Source: Chitinophagaceae bacterium UBA1931 | GTDB lineage: Bacteria > Bacteroidota > Bacteroidia > Chitinophagales > Chitinophagaceae | DNA: 64,000 nt | Direction: 5' to 3' | Assembly (NCBI GenBank): GCA_002337125.1 | Contig: DDFJ01000004.1 | Coordinates: 1,105,889 to 1,169,888, forward strand | Part shown: in pieces, positions 50,863 to 58,249 of the stretch | How positions within the stretch are numbered: position 1 is the first letter of the stretch | Layout of the letters: each line of letters begins with the position of its first letter | Position numbers and translations under genes: made by a program | Notes under the pieces: model-generated | Database searches by the model: none | The model's input: the letters and a program-made list of their open reading frames with translations, nothing else | What the model was told of the DNA's origin: nothing

Positions 50863-51086
50863 TATATCAGGCCTGTTTTCCTCAATTTAATTTATTTTTT
50901 CGCCCCCGCCTAATGTATTTGCACACCCGCTGTGCAGAAAGATTTCAGAAGCAATCTTTGGTTGTATGAAAAAGATTACAATTTGGCTTCCTGTCATTTT
51001 TTCACAGGTTCGCATTGCTTTGCTTAGCTGTTTACTGCAATGAAATACGATTGAAAACCCGTTTTCGCACCAAGCCTTCAATCAAT

Positions 51087-51094
51087 TATCTTTG
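51087..51094 (+). promoter_or_regulatory. -7 box of pheT
   Basis: TATCTTTG, a full match, 25 nt before the ATG. The -33 region is only a TTTT at 51062-51065 (21-nt spacing). Confidence 0.45.
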
Positions 51095-51118
51095 CGCAGC
51101 AAAAAATGTTGAGAACGT

Positions 51119-53542
51119 ATGACGATTAGTTATAAATGGCTGCATGAATATTTACCCCTTACAGTTGAACCGGAACGTTTAAGCCGCATTCTTACTTCAA
51201 TTGGTCTTGAAGTGGAAAGCATGGAACCTTATGAAGAAGTGAAAGGAGGATTGAAAGGATTGGTGATTGGTGAAGTACTCACTTGTGAGAAACATCCCGA
51301 TGCTGATAAACTTTCATTAACAACAGTAAATGTGGGTGGAGAAACTCCTTTACAGATTGTTTGCGGGGCACCGAATGTTGCTGCCGGACAAAAAGTAGTG
51401 GTGGCAACCATTGGCACAACTATTTATCCTGCAGGTGGCGATCCGTTAACGATGAAGAAGGCAAAGATCCGTGGCGTTGAAAGTCATGGAATGATTTGCG
51501 CTGAGGATGAAATTGGCCTAGGCAGCAGTCATGCAGGAATTATGATTCTGAAAGATGATGCAGTTGTTGGTACTCCTGCAGCTGACTATTTCAAATTATA
51601 CACCGACTGGATTTATGAAATTGGTTTAACACCAAATCATATGGATGCCATGAGTCATATTGGTGTTGCGAGAGATGTGGTGGCTTATCTCAGCTTTCAT
51701 GATAAAAAACATGAAGCCATTAAAACACCTTACAGCAATTCATTTAAAGCTGATAACAAATCGTTACCCATTTCTATAAAAATTGAAAATGAAGATGCCT
51801 GCCAGCGTTATTCAGGTGTTAGTATTACCAATGTTACAGTAAAAGAAAGCCCGTCCTGGTTACAGCAACGGTTAAAAGCAATTGGTGTAAGACCAATTAA
51901 TAATATTGTTGACATTACCAATTACATTCTTCACGAAACAGGTCAGCCGCTGCATGCGTTTGATGCAGATGCAATTACCGGTGCTGAAGTAATTGTAAAA
52001 AATCTTCCTGAAGGTTCCCCCTTTGTTACGCTTGATGAAAAGGAACGCAAACTCAGCAGCGAAGATTTAATGATCTGCAATGCAGAAGAACCAATGTGTA
52101 TTGCCGGTGTGTTTGGCGGTTTGAAAAGCGGTGTAAAAGAGTCAACAAAAAATATTTTTCTTGAAAGTGCCTGGTTTAACCCGGTAACTACACGTAAAAC
52201 ATCGTTCAGGCACAACCTGCGTACCGATGCTGCTACTCGTTTTGAAAAAGGAATTGACATCAGCAATACAGTAAATGTGCTGAAACGTGCTGCACTCATG
52301 ATTAAAGAATTGTGTGGTGGTGAAATAGCCAGTGATGTAGTTGATATTTATCCAAAGCCAAAAGAGAAAACGCAGATTGCGCTGAAATATCATTACCTGA
52401 AAAAAATCAGTGGTAAAAACTATCACCCCGATACAGTAAAACGGATTTTCGATTCACTTGGTTTTGAATTGGTCAAAGAATCGATTGATGAACTTTGGCT
52501 TGCTGCTCCCTTCAGCAAACCTGATATGGAGTTGCCTGCTGACCTTGCTGAAGAAGTAATGCGTATTGATGGCCTGGATAATGTTGAAATTCCAACAAGC
52601 ATTACCATTTCTCCTTCAACAGAATCAGATCATACATCATTTGCGTATAAAGAAAAAATCAGCAACATACTTGCAGGACAAGGTTTCAACGAAATTTTTA
52701 CCAACTCCATTGCAAACAGTGCATGGTATAGTGAAGAAGTATTAAACACAACAGTGAAAATGCTTAACAATCTCAGTGCAGAACTGAATGTTATGCGTCC
52801 TTCCATGCTTGAAACAGGATTACAATGTGTTTCGTTTAACCTTAACAGGAAAAACAACAGCCTGCGTTTGTTTGAATTTGGAAAAACATATACAACAACA
52901 GAAACTGGCAAGTATTTTGAAACAGACCACCTTGCATTATATACAACCGGTAATACGGAAGCTTCGTGGAAACAGAAAGCAGCAGCAACTGATGTTTATT
53001 TTCTGAAAGCTGTTGTAAATAATATTTTACAACAAGCGGGATTAAGTGCTGAAACAGAAATTGCCGAAGCAGAAAAAGGTTTCAGTGGTGTAATCAGTTA
53101 CAAAGTAAAAAAACAGGTTGTTGCCAAAATAGGAATTGTAGATGCAACTCAATTGAAACATTTCGACATTAAACAGCCGGTTTATTTTGCCGATATTAAT
53201 TGGAACATTTTTACACAGCTTGCATCAAAAATGAAGCTGACGTATAATGAAATTCCACGTTTCCCTGCTGTAGAAAGAGACCTGGCAATTGTTATTTCCA
53301 AAACAACAACTTATGCTGAAGTGGAAAAAACAATTGGTGCGGCTAAAGTGGGTAAACTGAAATCAGTTTCTTTGTTTGATGTGTTTGAAAGCGATAAAAT
53401 AGGCGCAGGTAAAAAATCAATGGCGCTGAACTTTGTTTTCCAGGATGAGGAAAAAACACTCACTGATAAGGAAACAGAGAAAATGATGAACACGCTTATT
53501 CAAACGCTTGAAAAGCAACTTTCGGCCGAAATAAGAAAGTAA
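51119..53542 (+). CDS. pheT: Phenylalanyl-tRNA synthetase beta subunit
   Basis: The large subunit of the alpha2-beta2 enzyme that charges tRNA-Phe. In order: an N-terminal MTISYKWLHEYLPL start; the EMAP-II-like tRNA-binding domain at about residues 40-155 (VGEVLTCEKHPDADKLSLTTV, VCGAPNV); the B3/B4 editing domain (about 215-400); the B5 domain; the core with LRPSMLETGLQ-like VMRPSMLETGLQCV; and the C-terminal ferredoxin-fold anticodon-binding domain (FPAVERDLAIVISKTT). The 807-residue length is normal. pheS is not adjacent. Confidence 0.97.
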   Translation: MTISYKWLHEYLPLTVEPERLSRILTSIGLEVESMEPYEEVKGGLKGLVIGEVLTCEKHPDADKLSLTTVNVGGETPLQIVCGAPNVAAGQKVVVATIGTTIYPAGGDPLTMKKAKIRGVESHGMICAEDEIGLGSSHAGIMILKDDAVVGTPAADYFKLYTDWIYEIGLTPNHMDAMSHIGVARDVVAYLSFHDKKHEAIKTPYSNSFKADNKSLPISIKIENEDACQRYSGVSITNVTVKESPSWLQQRLKAIGVRPINNIVDITNYILHETGQPLHAFDADAITGAEVIVKNLPEGSPFVTLDEKERKLSSEDLMICNAEEPMCIAGVFGGLKSGVKESTKNIFLESAWFNPVTTRKTSFRHNLRTDAATRFEKGIDISNTVNVLKRAALMIKELCGGEIASDVVDIYPKPKEKTQIALKYHYLKKISGKNYHPDTVKRIFDSLGFELVKESIDELWLAAPFSKPDMELPADLAEEVMRIDGLDNVEIPTSITISPSTESDHTSFAYKEKISNILAGQGFNEIFTNSIANSAWYSEEVLNTTVKMLNNLSAELNVMRPSMLETGLQCVSFNLNRKNNSLRLFEFGKTYTTTETGKYFETDHLALYTTGNTEASWKQKAAATDVYFLKAVVNNILQQAGLSAETEIAEAEKGFSGVISYKVKKQVVAKIGIVDATQLKHFDIKQPVYFADINWNIFTQLASKMKLTYNEIPRFPAVERDLAIVISKTTTYAEVEKTIGAAKVGKLKSVSLFDVFESDKIGAGKKSMALNFVFQDEEKTLTDKETEKMMNTLIQTLEKQLSAEIRK

Positions 53543-53562
53543 TCAACCATAACCAATTTTTC

Positions 53563-53850
53563 ATGCCCAAGCTTGAAGAACATATTCAGTCGCTGCAGCA
53601 AAAAATGCAACTGCTTGTAAAAAAGCACCAGCAGCTGCAGAAAGAAAATCAAAAGCTGAAAGAAGAGCTGAAAACCCTGAAAGAAAATCTTTCAGTACAA
53701 AAGCATGAATTTGAGATTATGGAAATGCAGAACGCAATGCTCAAGGCAACGCAGCAGCAACTGGATGATAAAGAGAAAAAGGAACTGGAGAAAAAAATCA
53801 ATCATTACATCAGGGAAATCGACAGGTGTATTGCATTAATTACACAATAG
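53563..53850 (+). CDS. Short coiled-coil protein upstream of zapA
   Basis: A 95-residue, almost entirely helical protein with heptad-spaced Leu, Gln, Lys and Glu (LEEHIQSLQQKMQLLVKKHQQLQKENQKLKEELKTLKE). It has no membrane segment and resembles ZapB-like or septum-associated coiled coils in size and style only. The conserved setting between pheT and zapA in Bacteroidota suggests a role with ZapA in division; this is inference. Confidence 0.75.
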   Translation: MPKLEEHIQSLQQKMQLLVKKHQQLQKENQKLKEELKTLKENLSVQKHEFEIMEMQNAMLKATQQQLDDKEKKELEKKINHYIREIDRCIALITQ

Positions 53851-53857
53851 CAATTGC

Positions 53858-54106
53858 TTAAACCCTCTTTATAATTCTTACTTTCATTTCTTCCTCACCA
53901 TTATGAAGCTCTATGGTGTAAACACCGTAAGGTAAATCATCTAATCCGCCCCAGAATAAAGATGGATGATGTGATTCTGTTTCAATACTGCGGCAAACAA
54001 GTCCTTTTTCATCTCTCAATACAGCTTTAATTCCGTTGTTTTGAGGATCAGGAAGTTCAACAGTTAATGAATCAAGAAAAACGATTGGTTTTACTCTTGC
54101 AAACAT
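53858..54106 (-). CDS. Small protein resembling a free-standing T9SS sorting-domain fold
   Basis: An 82-residue protein without signal peptide or membrane segment. Its layout (DSLTVELPDPQNNGIKAVLRDEKGLVCRS, then LDDLPYGVYTIELHNGEEEMKVRIIKRV) follows the strand order of type IX C-terminal sorting domains, including the LPxGVYxLxL strand and final basic strand. Here it forms the whole protein and would stay in the cytosol. It lies antisense between the coiled-coil gene and zapA. Existence and function are uncertain. Confidence 0.5.
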   Translation of the reverse strand: MFARVKPIVFLDSLTVELPDPQNNGIKAVLRDEKGLVCRSIETESHHPSLFWGGLDDLPYGVYTIELHNGEEEMKVRIIKRV

Positions 54107-54229
54107 TTTGTTTTTTTGGATTTACTACTTTTAAATTTGGGCTGTTTTTAAAAGTTAGGGACGATGAAAAGGCTTCCCTTTTTAAGAAGGCATCTTAAAG
54201 ATATGGTTTCAGTTTAATATTTCATTATT

Positions 54230-54532
54230 ATGGAAACATTAATTCCGGTAAACATTGTGATTGGCGATCGAAATTATCGCATTAAAGTAAGTCCTTCGGA
54301 TGAAGAACATGTACGCAAAACCATTAAAACCATCAACGATAAAATTCTGGAATTTAAAACCAGTTTTGCAGGCAAAGACATGCAGGATTATGTAGCAATG
54401 GTTTTGGTATGGTACGCAACGCATGCAGGTACATCAAACAACAATGCCTCCCTGCCCGATGAAACCGAAGCAAAAGAGGCATTGCAAAAAATGGAACAGC
54501 AGATTGATTCGTTGCTGAACAGTATTTCTTAA
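54230..54532 (+). CDS. zapA: Cell division protein ZapA
   Basis: A 100-residue cytosolic protein that bundles FtsZ filaments. It begins METLIPVNIVIGDRNYRIKVSPSDEEHVRKTIKTINDKILEFK, with the ZapA N-terminal beta-hairpin and helix, and ends in the dimerising coiled coil KEALQKMEQQIDSLLNSIS. It lies between the coiled-coil gene and rny, a setting common in Bacteroidota. Its stop overlaps the stop of the convergent DUF6263-like gene by 4 nt. Confidence 0.9.
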   Translation: METLIPVNIVIGDRNYRIKVSPSDEEHVRKTIKTINDKILEFKTSFAGKDMQDYVAMVLVWYATHAGTSNNNASLPDETEAKEALQKMEQQIDSLLNSIS

Positions 54533-55370
54533 AGTTCCGAAACTGTAATTATTGACGTTGAGTTTCCGCTGATTGGTATTTCCATTCCCATGACTTCAGA
54601 AGTGCCATTCAATTTCATATCAGCCTTCCGTTCAACAACCAATCCTGTTTTTAAATTTACTTTCAACAAACCGGTTGTTTCCGTTTTCATTTTCATTTTC
54701 ACCTCCATACCGTTTGCTGTGGTTGTGCCTGATGCGTTATTGACAGAAGTGTAATTTATAACCGCAATATTATTTTCGATCTTATCAAGTGTATAAACGT
54801 TAACAACGCTCATTTCAGAAGTTATTGCAGAATCCTTCCAGGTTTCACCGGACTTAATTGTTTGCGGAACTGGGGTAAGAAATAAACCTGCAATAGCAAC
54901 AGAATCGTTATTCATGGGCATAATTGATCCCATAGCATCTGCTGCACTTTCTTCCTGCACAGGGTTCTGCAATTTTATCTGCCCGTTTTCTGTTACAGTA
55001 GCATCAATAGGAACATTCAGCTTGTCTTTCATTTTTTGTCCCATCTCTCCTTCCATATCTTCCTTTTTATCAGAATCGAAATCAATATCTTTTCCCATTG
55101 CATTAATGTGCATGGTTAATTTAACAGGGGTTTTGGAAAGATTAAAACTGCCTTTTGTCTCACTTTTAACCGAAACCGAATCAGTGGATGTAGAATTCAT
55201 TTCGATATCAATCTTCTGCCCCATCAGTTCCTGGCCGATTTTAGCTGTCATAACAGTGCTAACCCTCAATTGCTTTCCGGCAGGGAGATTTACTTTCCAG
55301 GGTTTTAGTTTTGAGCTTTTACAGATCCTGCTAAAAAGAGTACGAGATATAGATACATTAACTGCTTCAT
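54529..55370 (-). pseudogene. DUF6263-like exported protein gene with a frameshift after the signal peptide
   Basis: The ATG at 55368-55370 opens a signal peptide, MKQLMYLYLVLFLAGSVKAQ, but the frame stops at a TAA one codon later. The mature protein continues in another frame from KLKPWKVNLPAGKQLRVSTV through to 54529. Adding one base to the A4 run at 55309-55312 (minus strand) would join both parts as VKAQKLKPWK. The body (TAKIGQELMGQKIDIEMNST, LKTGLVVERKADMKLNG) resembles the DUF6263 family. It is either a real inactivation by slippage in a homopolymer or a sequencing error. Its 3' end overlaps zapA. Confidence 0.75.
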
Positions 55371-55480
55371 CGAATTAAATTTTTGGCAAATCTATCTGTG
55401 ATTTTGTTACGAGATGATAAATGTTATAAAATCTTCCCAATCTGGGGGTTGCTGATGCCTGTTAGTAGCTTATTTTTACT

Positions 55481-55488
55481 TAATTTCG
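55481..55488 (+). promoter_or_regulatory. Candidate -7 box of rny
   Basis: TAATTTCG, the TAnnTTCG variant, 73 nt before the rny ATG. No correctly spaced TTG is visible. The 191-nt gap between the broken gene and rny was examined for a 6S-type RNA and none was recognised. Confidence 0.3.
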
Positions 55489-55561
55489 CCCCTATTGTCC
55501 CGCTATGAACCCAATTTGTTGCCATAGATAGGAGCGATACCAAACAAACCAATTAAACACA

Positions 55562-57127
55562 ATGGAACCTACAATTTTATACATCATTATAGGAGCTGCC
55601 TCACTCATCATAGGATTGATTGGGGGCAAATTTCTCTTTGCCAAGAACACAAAGAAACAGGTTGAAGAAGCAGAATTACAGGCGCAAACAATTATTAAGG
55701 AGGCTGAATTAAGAGGTGAAACTGTTCGAAAAGAGAAAGAACTTGAAGCAAAAGAAAAGTTTGTTCAGCTTAAATCGGAGTACGACAGGGAAGTAAATGA
55801 GCGTAACCGTAAAATCGGCGAAAGTGAAAACAGGGCCCGTCAGAAAGAACAATCAATTAACCAGAAGGAAGCCAATCTTGATAAGCAGATCAAAGAAAAT
55901 GAAGCTATTAAGGAAAACCTGAACAGGCAAATTGAAGTGGTGAATATGAAACGTACCGAACTGGAAAAACACCAGGAGGAACATATCCGCCGCCTTGAAA
56001 AAATTGCTGGCTTAAGTGCAGAAGAAGCCAAAAACCAGTTGATTGAAAGCCTGAAACAGGAAGCACAAACAAAAGCACTGGCACTTCAGCAGGAAATTAT
56101 TGAAGATGCCAAGCAAAAGGCTAATAAAGAAGCCCGCAAAATTGTTATTCAGTCCATTCAGCGTACAGCTGCTGAACAGACAATTGAAAATACTGTTACC
56201 GTTTTCAACCTCGAAAGCGACGAAATAAAAGGACAGATCATTGGTCGTGAAGGCCGTAACATCCGTGCCATTGAAGCTGCAACAGGGGTTGACCTGATTG
56301 TTGATGACACTCCTGAAGCAATCCTTCTTTCATCATTTGATCCATTGCGCCGTGAAGTTGCCCGTTTGAGTCTTCAGCGCCTTGTTGCAGATGGACGTAT
56401 ACACCCTGCACGTATTGAAGAAGTAGTGGAAAAAACCCGCAAGCAGCTGGAAGAGCAGGTAATGGAAATTGGTGAGCGTACTGTTATTGAGCTCGGTATT
56501 CATGGCATGCACAAAGAACTGATCAGGATGGTGGGCAGAATGCGTTTCCGTTCTTCTTACGGCCAAAACCTGCTCATGCACAGCCGTGAAACAGCCAATC
56601 TTTGCGCTATCATGGCATCAGAATTAGGAATGAATCCAAAACTGGCGAAACGTGCCGGTTTGTTACACGATATTGGTAAAGTTCCAGATGAAGAAACAGA
56701 ACTGAGCCACGCTCTGCTTGGTGCTAAACTCGCTGAAAAATATGGCGAAAACCCGGCAGTGGTAAACGCTATTGGCGCTCACCACGATGAAATGGAGATG
56801 CAATACGTTATTTCCCCGATTGTACAGGCCTGCGACGCAATCAGTGGCGCAAGACCAGGAGCCCGCAGGGAAATTATGCAGCAATACCTGCAACGTATTA
56901 AGGATCTTGAAAACCTTGCTATGAGTTACCCCGGCGTTGAGAAAGCTTATGCGATCCAGGCAGGTCGTGAACTGAGGGTAATTGTAGAAGCTGAAAAAGT
57001 AACCGATTCAGAATCAGATAAACTGAGCTTTGAAATGGCTCAGAAAATCCAGACCGAAATGGTTTATCCCGGCCAGATTAAGGTGACTGTTATCAGGGAA
57101 AAAAGAGCTGTAAACGTGGCAAGGTAG
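55562..57127 (+). CDS. rny: Ribonuclease Y
   Basis: A membrane-anchored endoribonuclease that starts mRNA decay. The 521-residue product has an N-terminal membrane segment (ILYIIIGAASLIIGLIGGKFLF) and a long coiled coil (about 30-200). A KH domain follows (EIKGQIIGREGRNIRAIEAATGVDLIVDDTPEAI, about 215-275), then an HD domain with LLHDIGKVPDE near residue 368 and GAHHDEM near 400. Length and domains are normal for the family. It follows zapA at a distance, interrupted by the opposing broken gene. Confidence 0.97.
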   Translation: MEPTILYIIIGAASLIIGLIGGKFLFAKNTKKQVEEAELQAQTIIKEAELRGETVRKEKELEAKEKFVQLKSEYDREVNERNRKIGESENRARQKEQSINQKEANLDKQIKENEAIKENLNRQIEVVNMKRTELEKHQEEHIRRLEKIAGLSAEEAKNQLIESLKQEAQTKALALQQEIIEDAKQKANKEARKIVIQSIQRTAAEQTIENTVTVFNLESDEIKGQIIGREGRNIRAIEAATGVDLIVDDTPEAILLSSFDPLRREVARLSLQRLVADGRIHPARIEEVVEKTRKQLEEQVMEIGERTVIELGIHGMHKELIRMVGRMRFRSSYGQNLLMHSRETANLCAIMASELGMNPKLAKRAGLLHDIGKVPDEETELSHALLGAKLAEKYGENPAVVNAIGAHHDEMEMQYVISPIVQACDAISGARPGARREIMQQYLQRIKDLENLAMSYPGVEKAYAIQAGRELRVIVEAEKVTDSESDKLSFEMAQKIQTEMVYPGQIKVTVIREKRAVNVAR

Positions 57128-57171
57128 ATAAAAAACACGGCTGATGTTGATTATTTTGACCGTTTTAAAAA

Positions 57172-57206
57172 AACTTTCAACTTTCAAACTTCAACTTTCA
57201 ACTTTT
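57172..57206. repeat. Heptad track upstream of rplS
   Basis: Five 7-nt units in a row: AACTTTC, AACTTTC, AAACTTC, AACTTTC, AACTTTT. The reverse complement (GAAAGTT) is the same family as the AAAGTTN units between glpK and glpD. The track ends just before the rplS -7 box and covers the place of its -33 element. Confidence 0.6.
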
Positions 57207-57210
57207 TCCC

Positions 57211-57218
57211 TACCTTTG
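57211..57218 (+). promoter_or_regulatory. -7 box of rplS
   Basis: TACCTTTG, a full match, 20 nt before the rplS ATG. No TTG -33 element is visible because the upstream region is the heptad track. Confidence 0.45.
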
Positions 57219-57238
57219 CCGTCCTAAAATTTTGAGTT

Positions 57239-57592
57239 ATGAACGCCGCTGTTGCATTTATACATGAACAATTAACTGCTAAAAAGGAGTATCCTAAATT
57301 TAAAGCAGGTGATAATGTTACCGTACACTACAAGATCGTTGAAGGCGGTAAAGAGCGTATCCAGAGCTTCCGTGGCGATGTGATTAAAAAGCAAGGCCAG
57401 GGTGCTACAGCAACCTTTACTGTTCGTAAAATTTCCGACGGTGTGGGTGTTGAACGTACGTTCCCTTTTAATTCTCCTAACGTTGATTCAGTTGAACTGA
57501 ACAAAGTAGGTAAAGTAAGCCGTGCTAAACTCTTCTACCTGCGTGAAAGAAGCGGTAAGAGTGCCCGTATTAAAGAAAAGCGCATGAAATAA
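57239..57592 (+). CDS. rplS: 50S ribosomal protein L19
   Basis: A large-subunit protein at the interface with 30S. The 117-residue product shows the family segments FKAGDNVTVHYKIVEGGKERIQSFRGDVIKKQGQG, ATFTVRKISDGVGVERTFPFNSPNVDSVEL and the C-terminal KVSRAKLFYLRERSGKSARIKEKR. It is monocistronic, with its own -7 box and terminator; trmD and rimM are not adjacent. Confidence 0.97.
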   Translation: MNAAVAFIHEQLTAKKEYPKFKAGDNVTVHYKIVEGGKERIQSFRGDVIKKQGQGATATFTVRKISDGVGVERTFPFNSPNVDSVELNKVGKVSRAKLFYLRERSGKSARIKEKRMK

Positions 57593-57612
57593 GCTGTTTC
57601 AGCAATATTTTA

Positions 57613-57648
57613 ATAAAGGGGAAAGAAAATCTTTCCCCTTTATACTTT
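57613..57648 (+). terminator. Terminator of rplS
   Basis: Arms ATAAAGGGGAAAG (57613-57625) and CTTTCCCCTTTAT (57631-57643) with a 5-nt loop and a T-rich tail. Confidence 0.88.
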
Positions 57649-57763
57649 TAATCGCAGCATTTTCGTTGTATATTTACTGAACCTAGATAGAATTTCAACA
57701 GTACTAAATCCATACCTGGCGAAACAATCGTTACTCTATTCTTAACTAAATTATTGTTCCGGT

Positions 57764-57889
57764 ATGAAAAAAGTATTGTTAGTGCTGGCGGTTATTGCCT
57801 TCTTCCTGATGTCTTGTAATCATGGTATTACTCCTTACCAGGCAGCTAATGGCAAAGCAGGTAAATGCGGCAGAAATTACATTCGCTGA
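57764..57889 (+). CDS. Small 41-residue lipoprotein
   Basis: The protein starts MKKVLLVLAVIAFFLMSCNHG, a signal peptide with the lipobox LMSC (Cys18). It leaves a mature peptide of 24 residues ending KAGKCGRNYIR. The basic C-terminus with a second cysteine (KCGRxxIR) looks like a recurring type of tiny Bacteroidota lipoprotein. It fills the otherwise empty gap between rplS and tatA and is followed 23 nt later by its own terminator, which supports it as a real gene. The function is unknown. Confidence 0.7.
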   Translation: MKKVLLVLAVIAFFLMSCNHGITPYQAANGKAGKCGRNYIR

Positions 57890-57912
57890 TAATTGTTTTA
57901 AACAAATAATTC

Positions 57913-57938
57913 AAAACCTTCCAAACGGAAGGTTTTTT
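57913..57938 (+). terminator. Terminator of the small lipoprotein gene
   Basis: AAAACCTTCC (57913-57922), AAAC loop, GGAAGGTTTT (57927-57936) continuing into seven T. Confidence 0.88.
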
Positions 57939-57976
57939 TATGAAAATCTTTATCTATCTGGCTTGTAAAATAACTT

Positions 57977-57984
57977 TACCTTTG
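57977..57984 (+). promoter_or_regulatory. -7 box of tatA
   Basis: TACCTTTG, a full match, 19 nt before the tatA ATG. The -33 element is not clear. Confidence 0.45.
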
Positions 57985-58003
57985 TTGTCCAAAATTTCAA
58001 AAC

Positions 58004-58213
58004 ATGAATTTCCAACCCATACTTCTCGGTGTACTTGGCACTCAGGAGATTATTTTAATCGTTATTGCAATTCTTATCCTTTTTGGCGGACGCAAGATTC
58101 CTGAACTGATGAAAGGACTGGGAAAAGGTATCCGTGAGTTTAACGATGCAAAAAACAATGTGCGTAAAGAGATCGAAGAAAGCACAAACGATACAAATCA
58201 GCAGCCTAAATAA
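58004..58213 (+). CDS. tatA: Sec-independent protein translocase TatA
   Basis: The pore-forming component of twin-arginine export. The 69-residue product has a short periplasmic N-terminus, one membrane helix (EIILIVIAILILF), the hinge FGGRKIPELMKGLGKGIREF with the conserved FG and amphipathic helix, and a polar tail. tatC is not in the window. It lies 36 nt before gatA on the same strand and may be cotranscribed with it. Confidence 0.95.
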   Translation: MNFQPILLGVLGTQEIILIVIAILILFGGRKIPELMKGLGKGIREFNDAKNNVRKEIEESTNDTNQQPK

Positions 58214-58249
58214 TCTGCTGCAAACAAGGTTCATTCTTCCTAACTGAAG

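Noticed and set aside
50760..51081. Open frames of 64-69 codons in the dnaB-pheT gap
   Set aside because: They overlap on opposite strands and cover the pheT promoter. Composition is not protein-like.
55379..55561. Possible 6S RNA between zapA and rny, where it is found in some bacteria
   Set aside because: The 190-nt gap lacks a long closed stem with a central bubble by eye and contains the rny promoter-like box. A covariance-model search would be needed and I cannot run one.
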